Shown here piece by piece: positions 16,152 through 25,014 of a stretch of DNA of 64,000 nucleotides. Position 1 is the first letter of the stretch; every line of letters begins with the position of its first letter. This DNA is from RYN-230 sp963770535 (GTDB lineage: Bacteria > Actinomycetota > Actinomycetes > Streptosporangiales > Streptosporangiaceae): positions 2,356,001 to 2,420,000 of the forward strand of contig CAVYPZ010000003.1 in the NCBI GenBank assembly GCA_963770535.1, read 5' to 3'. The notes under the pieces are model-generated. The model did not search any database. It worked only from the letters and a program-made list of their open reading frames with translations, and had not been told where the DNA came from. A program made the position numbers and the translations under genes.

Positions 16152-16661
16152 GTGGCCAAGCCAGACGGGGTATTCATCTACATCGGCACCTACCCGGACG
16201 AGGCGTCGGCGCGGGCCGACTACGACGTGGTCAAGGACTTGCACGCGGCGGGCGCGGTCGGCACCTACGACGCCTCCGTGATCACCAAGGACAGCTCGGG
16301 CAAGGTGCACGTCAACAAGGACGAGACGTCCACCAGGCACGGGGCGTGGGGCGGCGCCGCGGTCGGCGCACTCGTCGGCATCCTGTTCCCGCCCGCGATC
16401 ATCGGCACCGCCGTGGTCGGCGCGGCGGTAGGCGGGGTGGGCGGCCACCTGTGGCGTGGAATGTCCCGCTCCGACGTCAAGGAGTTCGGGGACCTCATCG
16501 ACTCCGGCCAGGCCGCCCTCGTCATCGTCGGCGAGAGCAAGCTCCAGGAGGCCATCGCCAAGGCGGCCCTGAAGGCCGAGAAGCACGTGGCCAAGGAACT
16601 GGACGTGAGCCCGAAGGACGTCGACAAGGCCGTGCAGGAAGCCGCCACGGAAGTCGGTTAA
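16152..16661 (+). CDS. DUF1269-like protein with glycine-zipper hydrophobic segment
   Basis: This 169-residue protein opens with a ferredoxin-like segment (GVFIYIGTYPDEASARADYDVVKDLHAAGAVGTYDASVITKDSSGKVHV). A Gly/Ala-rich hydrophobic stretch follows (GAAVGALVGILFPPAIIGTAVVGAAVGGVGGHLW, about 67-100), like a glycine zipper membrane hairpin. The C-terminal half (DVKEFGDLIDSGQAALVIVGESKLQEAIAKAALKAEKHVAKELD) resembles DUF1269/general stress membrane proteins. The family has no known activity; membrane association is an inference. The start is GTG with AAGGAGA at 16141-16147, an excellent ribosome site. Convergent with the SDR gene with only 8 bp between. Confidence 0.8.
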   Translation: MAKPDGVFIYIGTYPDEASARADYDVVKDLHAAGAVGTYDASVITKDSSGKVHVNKDETSTRHGAWGGAAVGALVGILFPPAIIGTAVVGAAVGGVGGHLWRGMSRSDVKEFGDLIDSGQAALVIVGESKLQEAIAKAALKAEKHVAKELDVSPKDVDKAVQEAATEVG

Positions 16662-16669
16662 CCCGCCCG

Positions 16670-17542
16670 TCAGCAGGCCAGGGAACCGGGGGAGGGCAGC
16701 CGGAAGATGCGGCGGCGCGCCGTGTCGAGGATGGGTGCGGGCAGCTTGCTGAGCATGGCCAGCCTGCGGGAGTCCTTGCCCGTCAGGTACACGCTGCGGG
16801 GGCGGGCGGCGGTCAGGGCGCGGACGATGGTGGCGGCCGGCACGTCGGGCGGGCTGCCGCTGCCCTCGCGGCGCGCCATGACGGCGAGCATCCTCGCGAA
16901 CGTGTCCTCATAGAGGGCGCGGCCCTGCGGCGCGGCGGCGGCCATGGCCGCCGCCGCGTCACGGGTCACCTTGCCGGCGGCACCGCTGTTGATGCTGGCC
17001 GGCTCGATGAGCACGACGCGGATGCCCCACGGCGCCAGTTCCTGCCGCAACGTGTCCCCCAGGGCGGTGAGGGCGGCCTTGGCCGCGTCCAGCGGCCCGG
17101 CGAACGGCGGGGTGAAGCGGACCCCGATGGTGCTGACCATCACGATCCGGCCCCGTGCGCGCCGCAGCGCCGGCAAGAACGCCTGCGTGACAGCGAGCTG
17201 GCCGGTCACATTCACCTCCAGCTGCCGGCGGAAGGCGTCCAGCTGGACCAGTTCCGTGGGGGAAGCCAGGCCGAAGCCCGCGTTGTTGACCAGCCCGTCC
17301 AGCCCGGCGGCGTGCCCGGTCACAGCAGCGGCAGCGGCCGCGATGTGGCGTGAGTCGGTGACGTCGAGGATGACCGGGGTGATCTCGCCGCCCGCGGCGG
17401 AGCGGGCCAGCCGATCGCCGTCAGCCGGGCTGCGGACCCCCGCGTAGACGTGCTGGCCGGCTGCGGCCAGGCGCAGCGCCGTGGCGCGGCCGATGCCGGA
17501 CGAGCATCCAGTGACCAGGGTGTGCCTGCGCGTGCATTCCAT
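16670..17542 (-). CDS. SDR-family oxidoreductase lacking the catalytic Tyr
   Basis: This protein is about 290 aa. The NAD(P)-binding motif is TLVTGCSSGIGRAT; D-x-x-D-like LDVTD and NNAGFG are present; catalytic Ser lies in MVSTIG. The usual Y-x-x-x-K reads GPLDAAKAAL: the Lys remains but the Tyr is Leu. Family relatives have GPYxASKxAL at this place, so the enzyme may be catalytically impaired or use another residue. The C-terminal part (RARPRSVYLTGKDSRRLAML) is like actinobacterial fatty-acyl/retinol-type SDRs. The start at 17542 has GGAGGAAAAC immediately upstream; the longer frame to 17896 lacks family sequence. Substrate unknown. Confidence 0.85.
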   Translation of the reverse strand: MECTRRHTLVTGCSSGIGRATALRLAAAGQHVYAGVRSPADGDRLARSAAGGEITPVILDVTDSRHIAAAAAAVTGHAAGLDGLVNNAGFGLASPTELVQLDAFRRQLEVNVTGQLAVTQAFLPALRRARGRIVMVSTIGVRFTPPFAGPLDAAKAALTALGDTLRQELAPWGIRVVLIEPASINSGAAGKVTRDAAAAMAAAAPQGRALYEDTFARMLAVMARREGSGSPPDVPAATIVRALTAARPRSVYLTGKDSRRLAMLSKLPAPILDTARRRIFRLPSPGSLAC

Positions 17543-18145
17543 GTTTTCCTCCATGTCGCGGATCGGAGACGGGTCCGCGGCCTCCCGGGACCCGCCATCC
17601 GGAAGGGCGGGTAAACGCCCCGGAGTGTCACAGCCTCCCGGCGGGCCGCCGGCAGCTGCTGACCCGGTGGCTTCGTAGAGAGCCCTCAGCAGGCCTAGCC
17701 AGCCGGTAAAGGCGAACTCCCCGTCGCCCGGCCGCCCTGGTGCTGACCCGTGGCCGGACGTTATCCGGAGCTGGCCGACCGGGGGGTCGATGCTGTCGAG
17801 GCACAGAAGGATCTCCACCTGCCCCACGTTGCCCCGCGTCCGGTGGCCGCAACATCGGCCAGCTGGCTGATGTCCGCGGGATCGCCGCGACCGCACGCTG
17901 GATATGGGACGCCGCCGGCGGCGTCTCCCGGCGTCTCCCGGCGGCGCCCGGCGCCCCCGGCGGCGTCCCTGGCGGCTGCCGCCACGGGGCGGGCGTCAGT
18001 AACCGCTGTTTCCCGCAGCGGCGGGGTGGGTCCCCGGCGATAACCCGCAACGCAACGGCCGCCACCTGGCGGATGTCTGCGGGCCGCCCCGGCGGCACGC
18101 TGATGACGCCCGCGCAGTTCGCGCCGCAACGAGAAGGAGACTGCC
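17543..18145. other. 603-bp intergenic region without a convincing gene
   Basis: Open frames here are Pro/Arg/Ala-rich shadows with no domain pattern. The region is very GC-rich and contains short direct repeats (CGTCTCCCGG twice in tandem near 17920-17940; GATGTCCGCGGG at about 17869 and GATGTCTGCGGG at about 18073). It must hold the promoters for the SDR (leftwards) and for the MFS pump (rightwards). A degraded regulator gene cannot be excluded, but none is recognisable. Confidence 0.5.
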
Positions 18146-19716
18146 TTGTCCGCCAGAACCAGCACTGTCCCGGCCATAGCGCCAGGCCACGCCACCGGGA
18201 GCAGCCCGCCCGGCCCGGGCCATCCCAGGCTCGCCCTGCTCGTCATCGCCACCGCGCAGCTCATGGTGGTGCTCGACGCCAGCATCGTCAACGTTGCCCT
18301 GCCGCATATCCAGCGGGCCCTCGGCTTCTCCGGCGACGGCCTGGAATGGGTCATCACCGCGTACGCGCTCGCTTTCGGCGGGCTGCTGCTGCTCGGCGGC
18401 CGGGCCGGTGACCTGCTCGGCCGGCGCAAGATGTTCATCACCGGCATCCTGCTGTTCTCGGCAGCCTCCCTGGCCGGCGGGCTCGCCACCACGCAGGCCT
18501 GGCTGCTGGCCGCGCGTGCGGTCCAGGGTGCCGGCGCCGCGATCACGGCGCCGACCGCGCTGGCGCTGGTCACCACCACCTTCCCGGAGGGACCGCCACG
18601 GAACCGGGCGATGGGTGTCTACTCCGCCATGAGCGTCACCGGCGGCGTGGTCGGCCTGATCGCCGGGGGCCTGCTCACCACGTATGCGTCCTGGCGCTGG
18701 GTGCTGTTCGTCAACGTCCCGATCGGGATCGCAGCCGCCGTGATCGCGCCGCGGGTACTCGGCGAGACGCGGGGCCACCGTGGCTCCCGGGGCCACCGCG
18801 GCCGCTTCGACCTGCCCGGGGCGATGGCCGGCACCGGTGGGCTGGCCGCGCTGGTCTACGGCCTGTCCAACGCCGCAACCAGCCCTGATGGCGTCTCACA
18901 CTGGGGCGATAGCAAGGTCGTGGCCTCCCTGGGTGCTGCCGCCGTGCTGCTGGCCGCCTTCGCGGCAGTCGAGATCCGCAGCCAGGATCCTCTGCTGCCC
19001 CTGCACCTGCTGCGCAGCCGGGACCGGTCGGGTGCATACGCGATCATGCTCTGCGTCGGCACCGCGCTCTTCGGCATGTTCTTCTTCCTGACCGTCTTCG
19101 TGCAGGCCGTCTGGGGCTACAGCGCGCTGAAGACCGGCGTGGCGTACCTGCCCATGATGGCCGCCATCCTCGTGATGTCCGCCGCCAGCGCCCGGCTCGT
19201 CACCCGCGTCGGCGCCCGGCCGCTGCTGATCGCGGGATCCGCGACCGCAGCCGGGGGAATGTTCTGGCTGTCGCGGATCAGCGAGCACAGCCAGTACGCC
19301 ACCGGCCTGCTCGGCCCGATTCTCGTGACCGGGACAGGCCTGGGCATGCTGTTCATGCCCCTGGCCGTGCTGGCCCTGTCCCGCGTCCAGGCCGCCGTCG
19401 CCGGGTCGGCCTCCAGCCTGCTCAACACCGGCCAGCAGGTCGGCGGCTCGATCGGGCTGGCCGTCCTGGGCACCGTGGCCTGGACCGCCGTCGCGCACAG
19501 CGTCCACAGCCAGGCCGTGGCCGCCGGCAGGGCAGGGCACGCCGCATCCTCCGCTGGGGGGTGCCGGCCGCGATCTACCGGCAGGCGCTCGCCACGGGCT
19601 TCTCGCGCGGGTTCGAGGTGGCCGCCGGGATCTTGCTGCTGGCCCTGGTCGTCGCCGTGTCCGTGATCCGGGGGCGGCGTGACGGCATCGCCGGCGCGCG
19701 TGCCCCGGCCGCGTGA
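18146..19716 (+). pseudogene. DHA2-family MFS drug efflux transporter with late frameshift
   Basis: A 14-helix EmrB/QacA-type exporter: motif LDASIVNVALPHIQRALG in helix 1, motif A GRAGDLLGRRKMF, motif C SVTGGVVGLIAGGLL, then AGSASSLLNTGQQVGGSIG near the end. Members expel drugs or dyes with proton antiport. The frame from TTG 18146 (AAGGAGA five bases before) is intact to residue 470, then in a run of six G (19556-19561) it shifts and ends at 19666 as an Arg/Pro-rich tail. One extra G would restore VPAAIYRQALATGFSRGFEV plus the last helix AAGILLLALVVAVSVI, ending at 19716. So the last helix is lost as written; a homopolymer error is quite possible, in which case the gene is intact. Confidence 0.85.
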
Positions 19717-19727
19717 GTCCCCCCGTG

Positions 19728-19763
19728 TGCAGGTGCCCGGCGCGGTTCGCCCGGGCACCTGCA
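19728..19763. terminator. hairpin terminator after the MFS gene
   Basis: TGCAGGTGCCCGG (19728-19740) pairs perfectly with CCGGGCACCTGCA (19751-19763); the 10-nt loop can form three more GC pairs (GCG/CGC). It begins 11 bp past the restored MFS stop at 19716. There is no U-tract, as is common in high-GC actinomycetes. Confidence 0.65.
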
Positions 19764-19802
19764 TGACCCTGGCCGATGCGGCCGCGCACTAGCATCCGGA
19801 CC

Positions 19803-22643
19803 ATGGGAACGCTGGTACCAGCCCCGGGCATCCGCGGGCGGGAGGCGGAGATCGCCGTCCTGGGCGAGGTCCTGGACCGTGTTGCGGCCGGCCGGCCGGC
19901 GGTGGCGCTGATCGGCGGCGAGGCCGGGATCGGCAAGACGCGCCTGCTGAATCTGGCGCTGGGGGACGCGCGGGGCCGGGACATGCAGGTGCTGCGGGGC
20001 CGGGCTGAGGAGCTGGAGCAAACCCGGCCCTTCGGCGTGATGACCGATGCGTTCAGCTGTGCCAGGACCTCGCCCGATCCCCGCCGGGCAGCCATCGGCG
20101 GCCTGCTGGCGGGCGGGGATGAGCAGGGACCCATCACCGTGACCAGCGATCCAGGGCTGCGATTCCGGGTCGTGGATGCTCTCGCGGACCTGGCCGAGGA
20201 ACTGGCGCTCGGAGGACCGCTGGTGATCGGTCTCGACGACCTGCAGTGGGCCGACGCGTCCAGCCTGCTGACGCTCAACGCGCTGAGCCGGCGCACTGAA
20301 TACCTCCCCGTCGGCCTCATCGCGTGTTTCCGGCCGCTGCCCCGCGCCCCGGAGCTGGACCGGCTGGTTGCCTCCCTGCTGTCAGCGGGAGCGCGGCAGC
20401 TGAGCCTGGAAGGCCTGACCGAGGGTGCGGTCACGGACCTGGTGGCCGACATGGTGACCGCCGCGCCGGGCCGCAGGCTGCTCGCGGGGATCTCGGGGGC
20501 AGCCGGCAACCCGCTGTTCGTCACCGAGATGCTGGGGGCACTGGACCAGGAGGGGATGATCGAGACCTCCGGCGGCCAGGCCGAGGTCGCGCGGGTCACC
20601 CTGCCGCCCACGCTCCGGCTGACGATCCTGCGCAGGCTCAGCTTCCTGCCCGATGACACGCTGCAAGCGTTGCGGGCCGCTTCCATCCTGGGTTCCAGCT
20701 TCGCGGTGACCGACCTGTCGGCCACGACGGCCGTGCCCGCGCTCGAGCTTTCCCAGGCGCTGGCGGGAGGGATCTCCGGACGGGTGCTGGACGAGGACGG
20801 TGACCGGCTCCGGTTCCGCCACGACCTGATCCGTGACGCCCTCTACGAGGACCTGCCGCCGGCCGTCCGCCGCGGGCTGCATCGTGAGGCCGGGCAGCGG
20901 CTGGCGGGCACCGGGGCCCCCTCCCTGCAGGTCGCAGAGCACCTGGCCCGCGGGGCCGGCCAGGGCGACACCGAGGCCATCTCCTGGCTGGCCAGGGCCG
21001 CCCGGGAGGCTGCGGCCAGGTCACCGGATGCGGCCGCCAGCCTGATGGGGCGGGCGGCCGGCCTCATGTCACCGGCCGACCCGGACCGCGACAGGCTGCT
21101 CACCGAGCAGGCGGGCAGCCTGGTCCTGGCCGGGCGGATCCCCGACGCCCTCGCGGCCTGCCGCTCCCTGCTCGGCCGTCACCACGATCCCGCTGTGGAC
21201 GGGCCGGCCCGTATCTGCCTCGGGCACGCCCTGCTGGCGGTCGGGCAGGTGCGCGACGCCCTGGCGGAACTGGAGCGGGCGGAGCAGTCACCCGCCCTGC
21301 CGCCCGCCGAGCGGGCGGCCGCCCGGGCGTGGGCGGGCTTCGCCCGTGCATCGCTGGGAGACCTCGAAGGCGCTGCGGCCTCGCAGGCGGCGGCCGGCTC
21401 CGCCGCGTCCGCCGCTGATCCCCTGACCACGAGCATCGCCATGTCGACGATGGCGAGGATCGCGGAGTCGCGCGGGCAGCTCGGCGACGCGCAGCGCACC
21501 GCCGACGAGGCCGTCCGCCTGGCCGATGAAAGCCCGGGCAGGCGCGGGAACCGCTTCCCTGTCCGGGTCACCCAGGGACGCATCCTCATCGAGCTCGACC
21601 GCCTGGAGGACGCCAGGTCCGCGCTCGGCACCGGCATGCGGGCCAGCGAGGAACTCGGCGTCCGCTTCGCCCTGGCCACCTATCAGGTGTACCTCGCCTT
21701 CGAGCGCTTCATCGCCGGGGAGTGGGATGACGCCGTCGCCGAGATCGAGGCCAGCCTCGGCCTGGCGGAGGAAACCGGCGAGATCTACAGCCGCGCCCAC
21801 GCGCACGGCGTGCTCGCGCTGATCAGCTTCCACCGCAACGACCTGAGCCGGGCCCGGGAATCTGCCGACGCCGCCGACCGGGACCTGGCGGGCTGGGGAG
21901 GTCAGAGCGTGACCTGGGCCGCGTGGCCACATGCGCTCATCCTGGAAGCCGGCGGCGAACCCGGTCTGGCGCTCGCCGCCATGGCCGGCCTCTGGGACAG
22001 CTGTGCCCGCTCCGGGCTGGTCCTGGACTACCCGGTCATCGGGGCCGACCTCGTCCGGCTCGCGCTGGCGGCGGGCGACCGCGGCCGCGCCGCGAGCGCC
22101 GCGGCCGCGGTCGCCGCGGTGGCGTCCATCAACCAGGTGGCCTGGATGACCGGGGCGGCCCTGCACTGCCAGGGCCTCATGGAGGGCAGCGCCGAGACAC
22201 TGCAAGCGGCGGCGTCTGCCTACGCGGGCGGGTCACGGCCACTCCAGCTTGCCCTGGCCTGCGAGGAGGCGGGCACCGCCTTCGCGAGGCGGGACCGCTG
22301 GGACCGTGGCCACCCGCTGCTCGACCAGGCGATCGGCATCTACGAGCGCCTCGGCTGCTCACGCGATCTCGCGCGGGCCGAGGCGCTGCTGCGCGGGGCA
22401 GGCGTCCGGCGCGGGCGCCGGGGCCCGCGCGGCAGGCCGAAGTCCGGGTGGGACAGCCTGACGCCGACCGAGTACTCGATCGCCGTCCTGGTCTCCGAAG
22501 GCCTGTCCAATCCCCAGATCGGCGGCCGCCTGTACATCTCCCGCCGGACTGTCCAGACCCATCTCGCGCACATGTTCGCCAAGCTGGACATGTCATCGCG
22601 GGCCCAGCTCGCCGCGGAGGTTACCCGGCACCAGCCGGGCTAG
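19803..22643 (+). CDS. LuxR-family large ATP-binding regulator (LAL/AAA type)
   Basis: This protein is about 946 residues. An N-terminal AAA ATPase shows Walker A GGEAGIGKTRLL (about 38-49) and Walker B LVIGLDDLQWADASS; a middle helical repeat region (TPR-like, about 380-830) follows. The C-terminal LuxR HTH is LTPTEYSIAVLVSEGLSNPQIGGRLYISRRTVQTHLAHMFAKLDM. Such regulators activate nearby catabolic or biosynthetic genes, using ATP binding and the repeat region for ligand control. The start at ATG 19803 is chosen because PAPGIRGREAEIAVL is the family's typical opening; ATG 19776 is possible. It is convergent with the aldolase gene and separated from it by a hairpin, so direct operonic control is not implied, but the adjacent sugar island or MFS pump are plausible targets. 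Confidence 0.9.
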   Translation: MGTLVPAPGIRGREAEIAVLGEVLDRVAAGRPAVALIGGEAGIGKTRLLNLALGDARGRDMQVLRGRAEELEQTRPFGVMTDAFSCARTSPDPRRAAIGGLLAGGDEQGPITVTSDPGLRFRVVDALADLAEELALGGPLVIGLDDLQWADASSLLTLNALSRRTEYLPVGLIACFRPLPRAPELDRLVASLLSAGARQLSLEGLTEGAVTDLVADMVTAAPGRRLLAGISGAAGNPLFVTEMLGALDQEGMIETSGGQAEVARVTLPPTLRLTILRRLSFLPDDTLQALRAASILGSSFAVTDLSATTAVPALELSQALAGGISGRVLDEDGDRLRFRHDLIRDALYEDLPPAVRRGLHREAGQRLAGTGAPSLQVAEHLARGAGQGDTEAISWLARAAREAAARSPDAAASLMGRAAGLMSPADPDRDRLLTEQAGSLVLAGRIPDALAACRSLLGRHHDPAVDGPARICLGHALLAVGQVRDALAELERAEQSPALPPAERAAARAWAGFARASLGDLEGAAASQAAAGSAASAADPLTTSIAMSTMARIAESRGQLGDAQRTADEAVRLADESPGRRGNRFPVRVTQGRILIELDRLEDARSALGTGMRASEELGVRFALATYQVYLAFERFIAGEWDDAVAEIEASLGLAEETGEIYSRAHAHGVLALISFHRNDLSRARESADAADRDLAGWGGQSVTWAAWPHALILEAGGEPGLALAAMAGLWDSCARSGLVLDYPVIGADLVRLALAAGDRGRAASAAAAVAAVASINQVAWMTGAALHCQGLMEGSAETLQAAASAYAGGSRPLQLALACEEAGTAFARRDRWDRGHPLLDQAIGIYERLGCSRDLARAEALLRGAGVRRGRRGPRGRPKSGWDSLTPTEYSIAVLVSEGLSNPQIGGRLYISRRTVQTHLAHMFAKLDMSSRAQLAAEVTRHQPG

Positions 22644-22652
22644 CCGCGAGCG

Positions 22653-22675
22653 CTGCCGCCGGGCGGGGGCGGCAG
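22653..22675. terminator. bidirectional hairpin between convergent genes
   Basis: CTGCCGCC (22653-22660) pairs with GGCGGCAG (22668-22675) across a 7-nt loop. It occupies most of the 35 bp between the converging stops of the LuxR regulator (22643) and the aldolase (22679), an expected place for a shared terminator. Confidence 0.55.
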
Positions 22676-22678
22676 GTG

Positions 22679-23632
22679 TCAGCCCGCCGTGGCCGGCATG
22701 GCCTGCGCGGCCGGCTGGCTGGCCTCGGTCCATGGCCGTGCCGAGTGCTCGGCCACGGCGATGAGCCTGGCCAGCCGCGGCAGCGCCACCGAGGTGAGGA
22801 ACTCCTGGCGCTCACGGCCGGCCAGGCTGACGACTTCGCGCCACACGGAGCGGCCGGCGATGAAACCAGATGCCCCGCCTTCGCCGGCCGCGATCGCGAT
22901 GACGTCAGTGAACTGCTCGAAAGGCACGCCGGCCGACAGGACGGCCCAGGGGCGGCGCAGGATCGAGGCCAGCCGCCGGCAGCCTTCCGGTGAACCGGGG
23001 TACTCCAGCTTGAGCAGGTCGATGTCCAGGTCGTTGAGGGCCCTGGCCGACTCGATGATGGCGTCTTCACGGGCCTGGCCGGAAAGATCTTCCCCCGGCC
23101 GCTCGTACACGAGGTTCTCGATGACCACGGGCACTCCCGCCGCGCGGCAGTCGCGGATGATCTCTTCGCAGACGGCCAGGGCCTCGGCGACGAGGTCGGG
23201 CTCACCGGGGCCGGGGGCCGGCCGGTCGGCGCGGAGCTGGACGAAGAACTTGAGGGCATCACCGCCCTGGCCGAGGACCCACCGGGCGTCCAGGGCCGGG
23301 TCGCGGTGGGTGCGCGGCTCGCCCTGGTACGTGCGCCGCTCGGCGGGCTCGGCGGCGACGAGCAGGCCGCAGCCGGGCGCGAGCGCGCCAGCTTCGGTGA
23401 TGGCCGGGACGCCGTAGGTGGGGTCGGACAGCAGGCCGCTGGCGGCCGGGGTCAGGACCCGGGCGACGTCGGCTTTCGCGGTGCGCAGGTCGTCGTCGCT
23501 GGCGCTGGCGCCCGCCGCGGTGAACATGCGGCGCAGGGTGTTGCGCTGGTCCATGGCGATGATGGAGAACATGTGACGGCCCGCGGCTATGTCGTCCAGC
23601 GTGCCAGTCCGGGTTTTGGTGGCGTGTGTCAT
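22679..23632 (-). CDS. class I aldolase of the LacD/YihT family (tagatose-1,6-bisphosphate or sulfofructose-1-phosphate type)
   Basis: This 317-residue TIM barrel opens FSIIAMDQRNTLRRMFTAAGA, the LacD/YihT start. The Schiff-base strand is LLKLEYPG (Lys in the middle); the phosphate/sulfonate-side loop is GASGFIAGRSVWREVV with the conserved Arg. PWAVLSAGV lies before it. The C-terminal half (AGRSVW) looks closer to E. coli YihT (AGRAVW) than to LacD (CGRATW), from memory. It cleaves a ketose phosphate into DHAP and an aldehyde. It overlaps the FGGY kinase gene (ATGA), suggesting kinase and aldolase act in sequence. Last gene of the repressor-kinase-aldolase unit at 26054-22679. Tagatose-, fructose- or sulfofructose-phosphate cannot be told apart here. 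Confidence 0.85.
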   Translation of the reverse strand: MTHATKTRTGTLDDIAAGRHMFSIIAMDQRNTLRRMFTAAGASASDDDLRTAKADVARVLTPAASGLLSDPTYGVPAITEAGALAPGCGLLVAAEPAERRTYQGEPRTHRDPALDARWVLGQGGDALKFFVQLRADRPAPGPGEPDLVAEALAVCEEIIRDCRAAGVPVVIENLVYERPGEDLSGQAREDAIIESARALNDLDIDLLKLEYPGSPEGCRRLASILRRPWAVLSAGVPFEQFTDVIAIAAGEGGASGFIAGRSVWREVVSLAGRERQEFLTSVALPRLARLIAVAEHSARPWTEASQPAAQAMPATAG

Positions 23633-25014
23633 GGCGTTCCTTGGTCGAGGATGAAGTCGGCGAGGGGCATGCCCTCGCCGTCGAGGGCGAATGAGGCCAG
23701 CAGGGCGGCCCCGGTGACACCCGGCTGCGGGGCAGCCGAGAAGCTCATCGCGCCGATGGCGGCCGTCTTGGCCGCGCGCACGCTGGCCATCTGCGTCCAG
23801 CCCCCGGCGGCGATGGCCCGCCGGTGCGGGCCGACGACTTTCTCGATGTCGTCGAGCAGGAGCCGGGCCTGGGCCGCCGTGCAGCGCGCGGCGGCCGCCC
23901 AGATCGAGGCGGGGCAGGCGCCGTCCTGGATGCGGATGACGACGCCGTCCTGGGTCCGGCCGTCACCGCTCACCGACAGGCCGGCGGGCAGGTCCCCGAC
24001 GTCCAGGCTGGCCAGGTCAAGCGCCGCCCGGGCCGCGCCGGACTCTGCTCCCAGGGCCGCCAGCACGCGGCGCAGCAGCAGCCCGCCGCTGGCGCCGGCC
24101 AGGAGCAGGCTGGTGGCGGGCAGCACGTGCCGCCCGACCGACCAGCCGGCGCTGACGACCCGCTGGCGCTCGGCCTCGTCGGGCATCCCCGGGACCGAGC
24201 GGGCCAGCACGTCCGCGGTGCCGCTGGAGTTGAACAGCTCGTCCGGCTGGACCGCGCCGACGCCGATGGCCGCCACCGGATGATCGTGCCCGGCCACCGT
24301 CAGCACGGCGCCCGCGGCGCACCCGGCCACCCCGTCGTGGCGCAGGTGCCCGGCGCGGGCGCCAGCCGGCCGTTCCTCGGGAAGAATCCGGGCGCCCAGG
24401 CCGGCTACGGCCAGGGCATCGGGCCAGGCCCCGCCGCTGCCCTGGTCGATGAGACCGGTCCGGGACGCCAGCGACGGCTCGCGGACCGGGTCGCCGCCGA
24501 GCGCGAAGACGATCCATTCGGGCACGCTCATCCAGGTCCATCCGGGGCCGGGCCGCACGCCGGTACCGCGCAGCCACAGCAGCTTGGCCAGGCTGGCCTG
24601 GCTCGACCACCGAAGACCGGTCGTGCGCTCGAACAGGGCGGCGAACGCCGGGAATTGCCGGGCGGCCTGCTCCAGCTCATGCCCGCCGCGGTGATCGAAC
24701 CAGGCGATCACCGGCGCGGCGCGGCCGGCCCCGTCGAGCAGGACGCCGCTCTCGCCGAGCCCGGTCACGCCGATGCTGCGCACGCGGACCGGTCCCCACG
24801 CCGACTCGGCCGCCGCCGCGGCGGACCCGATCAGCTCCACGGCCGCGCCGAGGAGGCGGCCTGGATCGATGTCGGTCTGGCCGCAGCCCCCGGCGTGCCA
24901 GGGGGTGGGCAGCTCCGCGTACACGGTGCCGGGCCGTGCCGCCGACCGGGCCACGGCCTTGGATGACGTGGTGCCGATGTCGATGCCGAGGACGACATCT
25001 GTCCCCGCCGTCAT
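23629..25014 (-). CDS. FGGY-family carbohydrate kinase
   Basis: This 461-residue kinase has an N-terminal ATP/phosphate-1 motif VVLGIDIGTTSSKAVA, substrate-side GVTGLGESGVLLD and PVIAWFDHRGG, and the FGGY second signature region GGLLLRRVLAALG... with AAGGWTQM near the C terminus. It phosphorylates a ketose or sugar alcohol. The substrate motif differs from xylulokinases (which have QMHG), so it is not a plain XylB; a gluconate/ribulose/tagatose-type or novel substrate is likely. Shorter than usual (480-520). It is coupled by overlap to the LacI repressor upstream and the aldolase downstream (both ATGA). Together with the aldolase it forms a phosphorylation-cleavage pair. Confidence 0.85.
   Translation of the reverse strand: MTAGTDVVLGIDIGTTSSKAVARSAARPGTVYAELPTPWHAGGCGQTDIDPGRLLGAAVELIGSAAAAAESAWGPVRVRSIGVTGLGESGVLLDGAGRAAPVIAWFDHRGGHELEQAARQFPAFAALFERTTGLRWSSQASLAKLLWLRGTGVRPGPGWTWMSVPEWIVFALGGDPVREPSLASRTGLIDQGSGGAWPDALAVAGLGARILPEERPAGARAGHLRHDGVAGCAAGAVLTVAGHDHPVAAIGVGAVQPDELFNSSGTADVLARSVPGMPDEAERQRVVSAGWSVGRHVLPATSLLLAGASGGLLLRRVLAALGAESGAARAALDLASLDVGDLPAGLSVSGDGRTQDGVVIRIQDGACPASIWAAAARCTAAQARLLLDDIEKVVGPHRRAIAAGGWTQMASVRAAKTAAIGAMSFSAAPQPGVTGAALLASFALDGEGMPLADFILDQGTP

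Noticed and set aside
18896..20725. A 609-codon open frame on the minus strand across MFS/LuxR genes
   Set aside because: Ser/Arg/Pro-rich without homology, crossing the end of one gene and the start of another; shadow.
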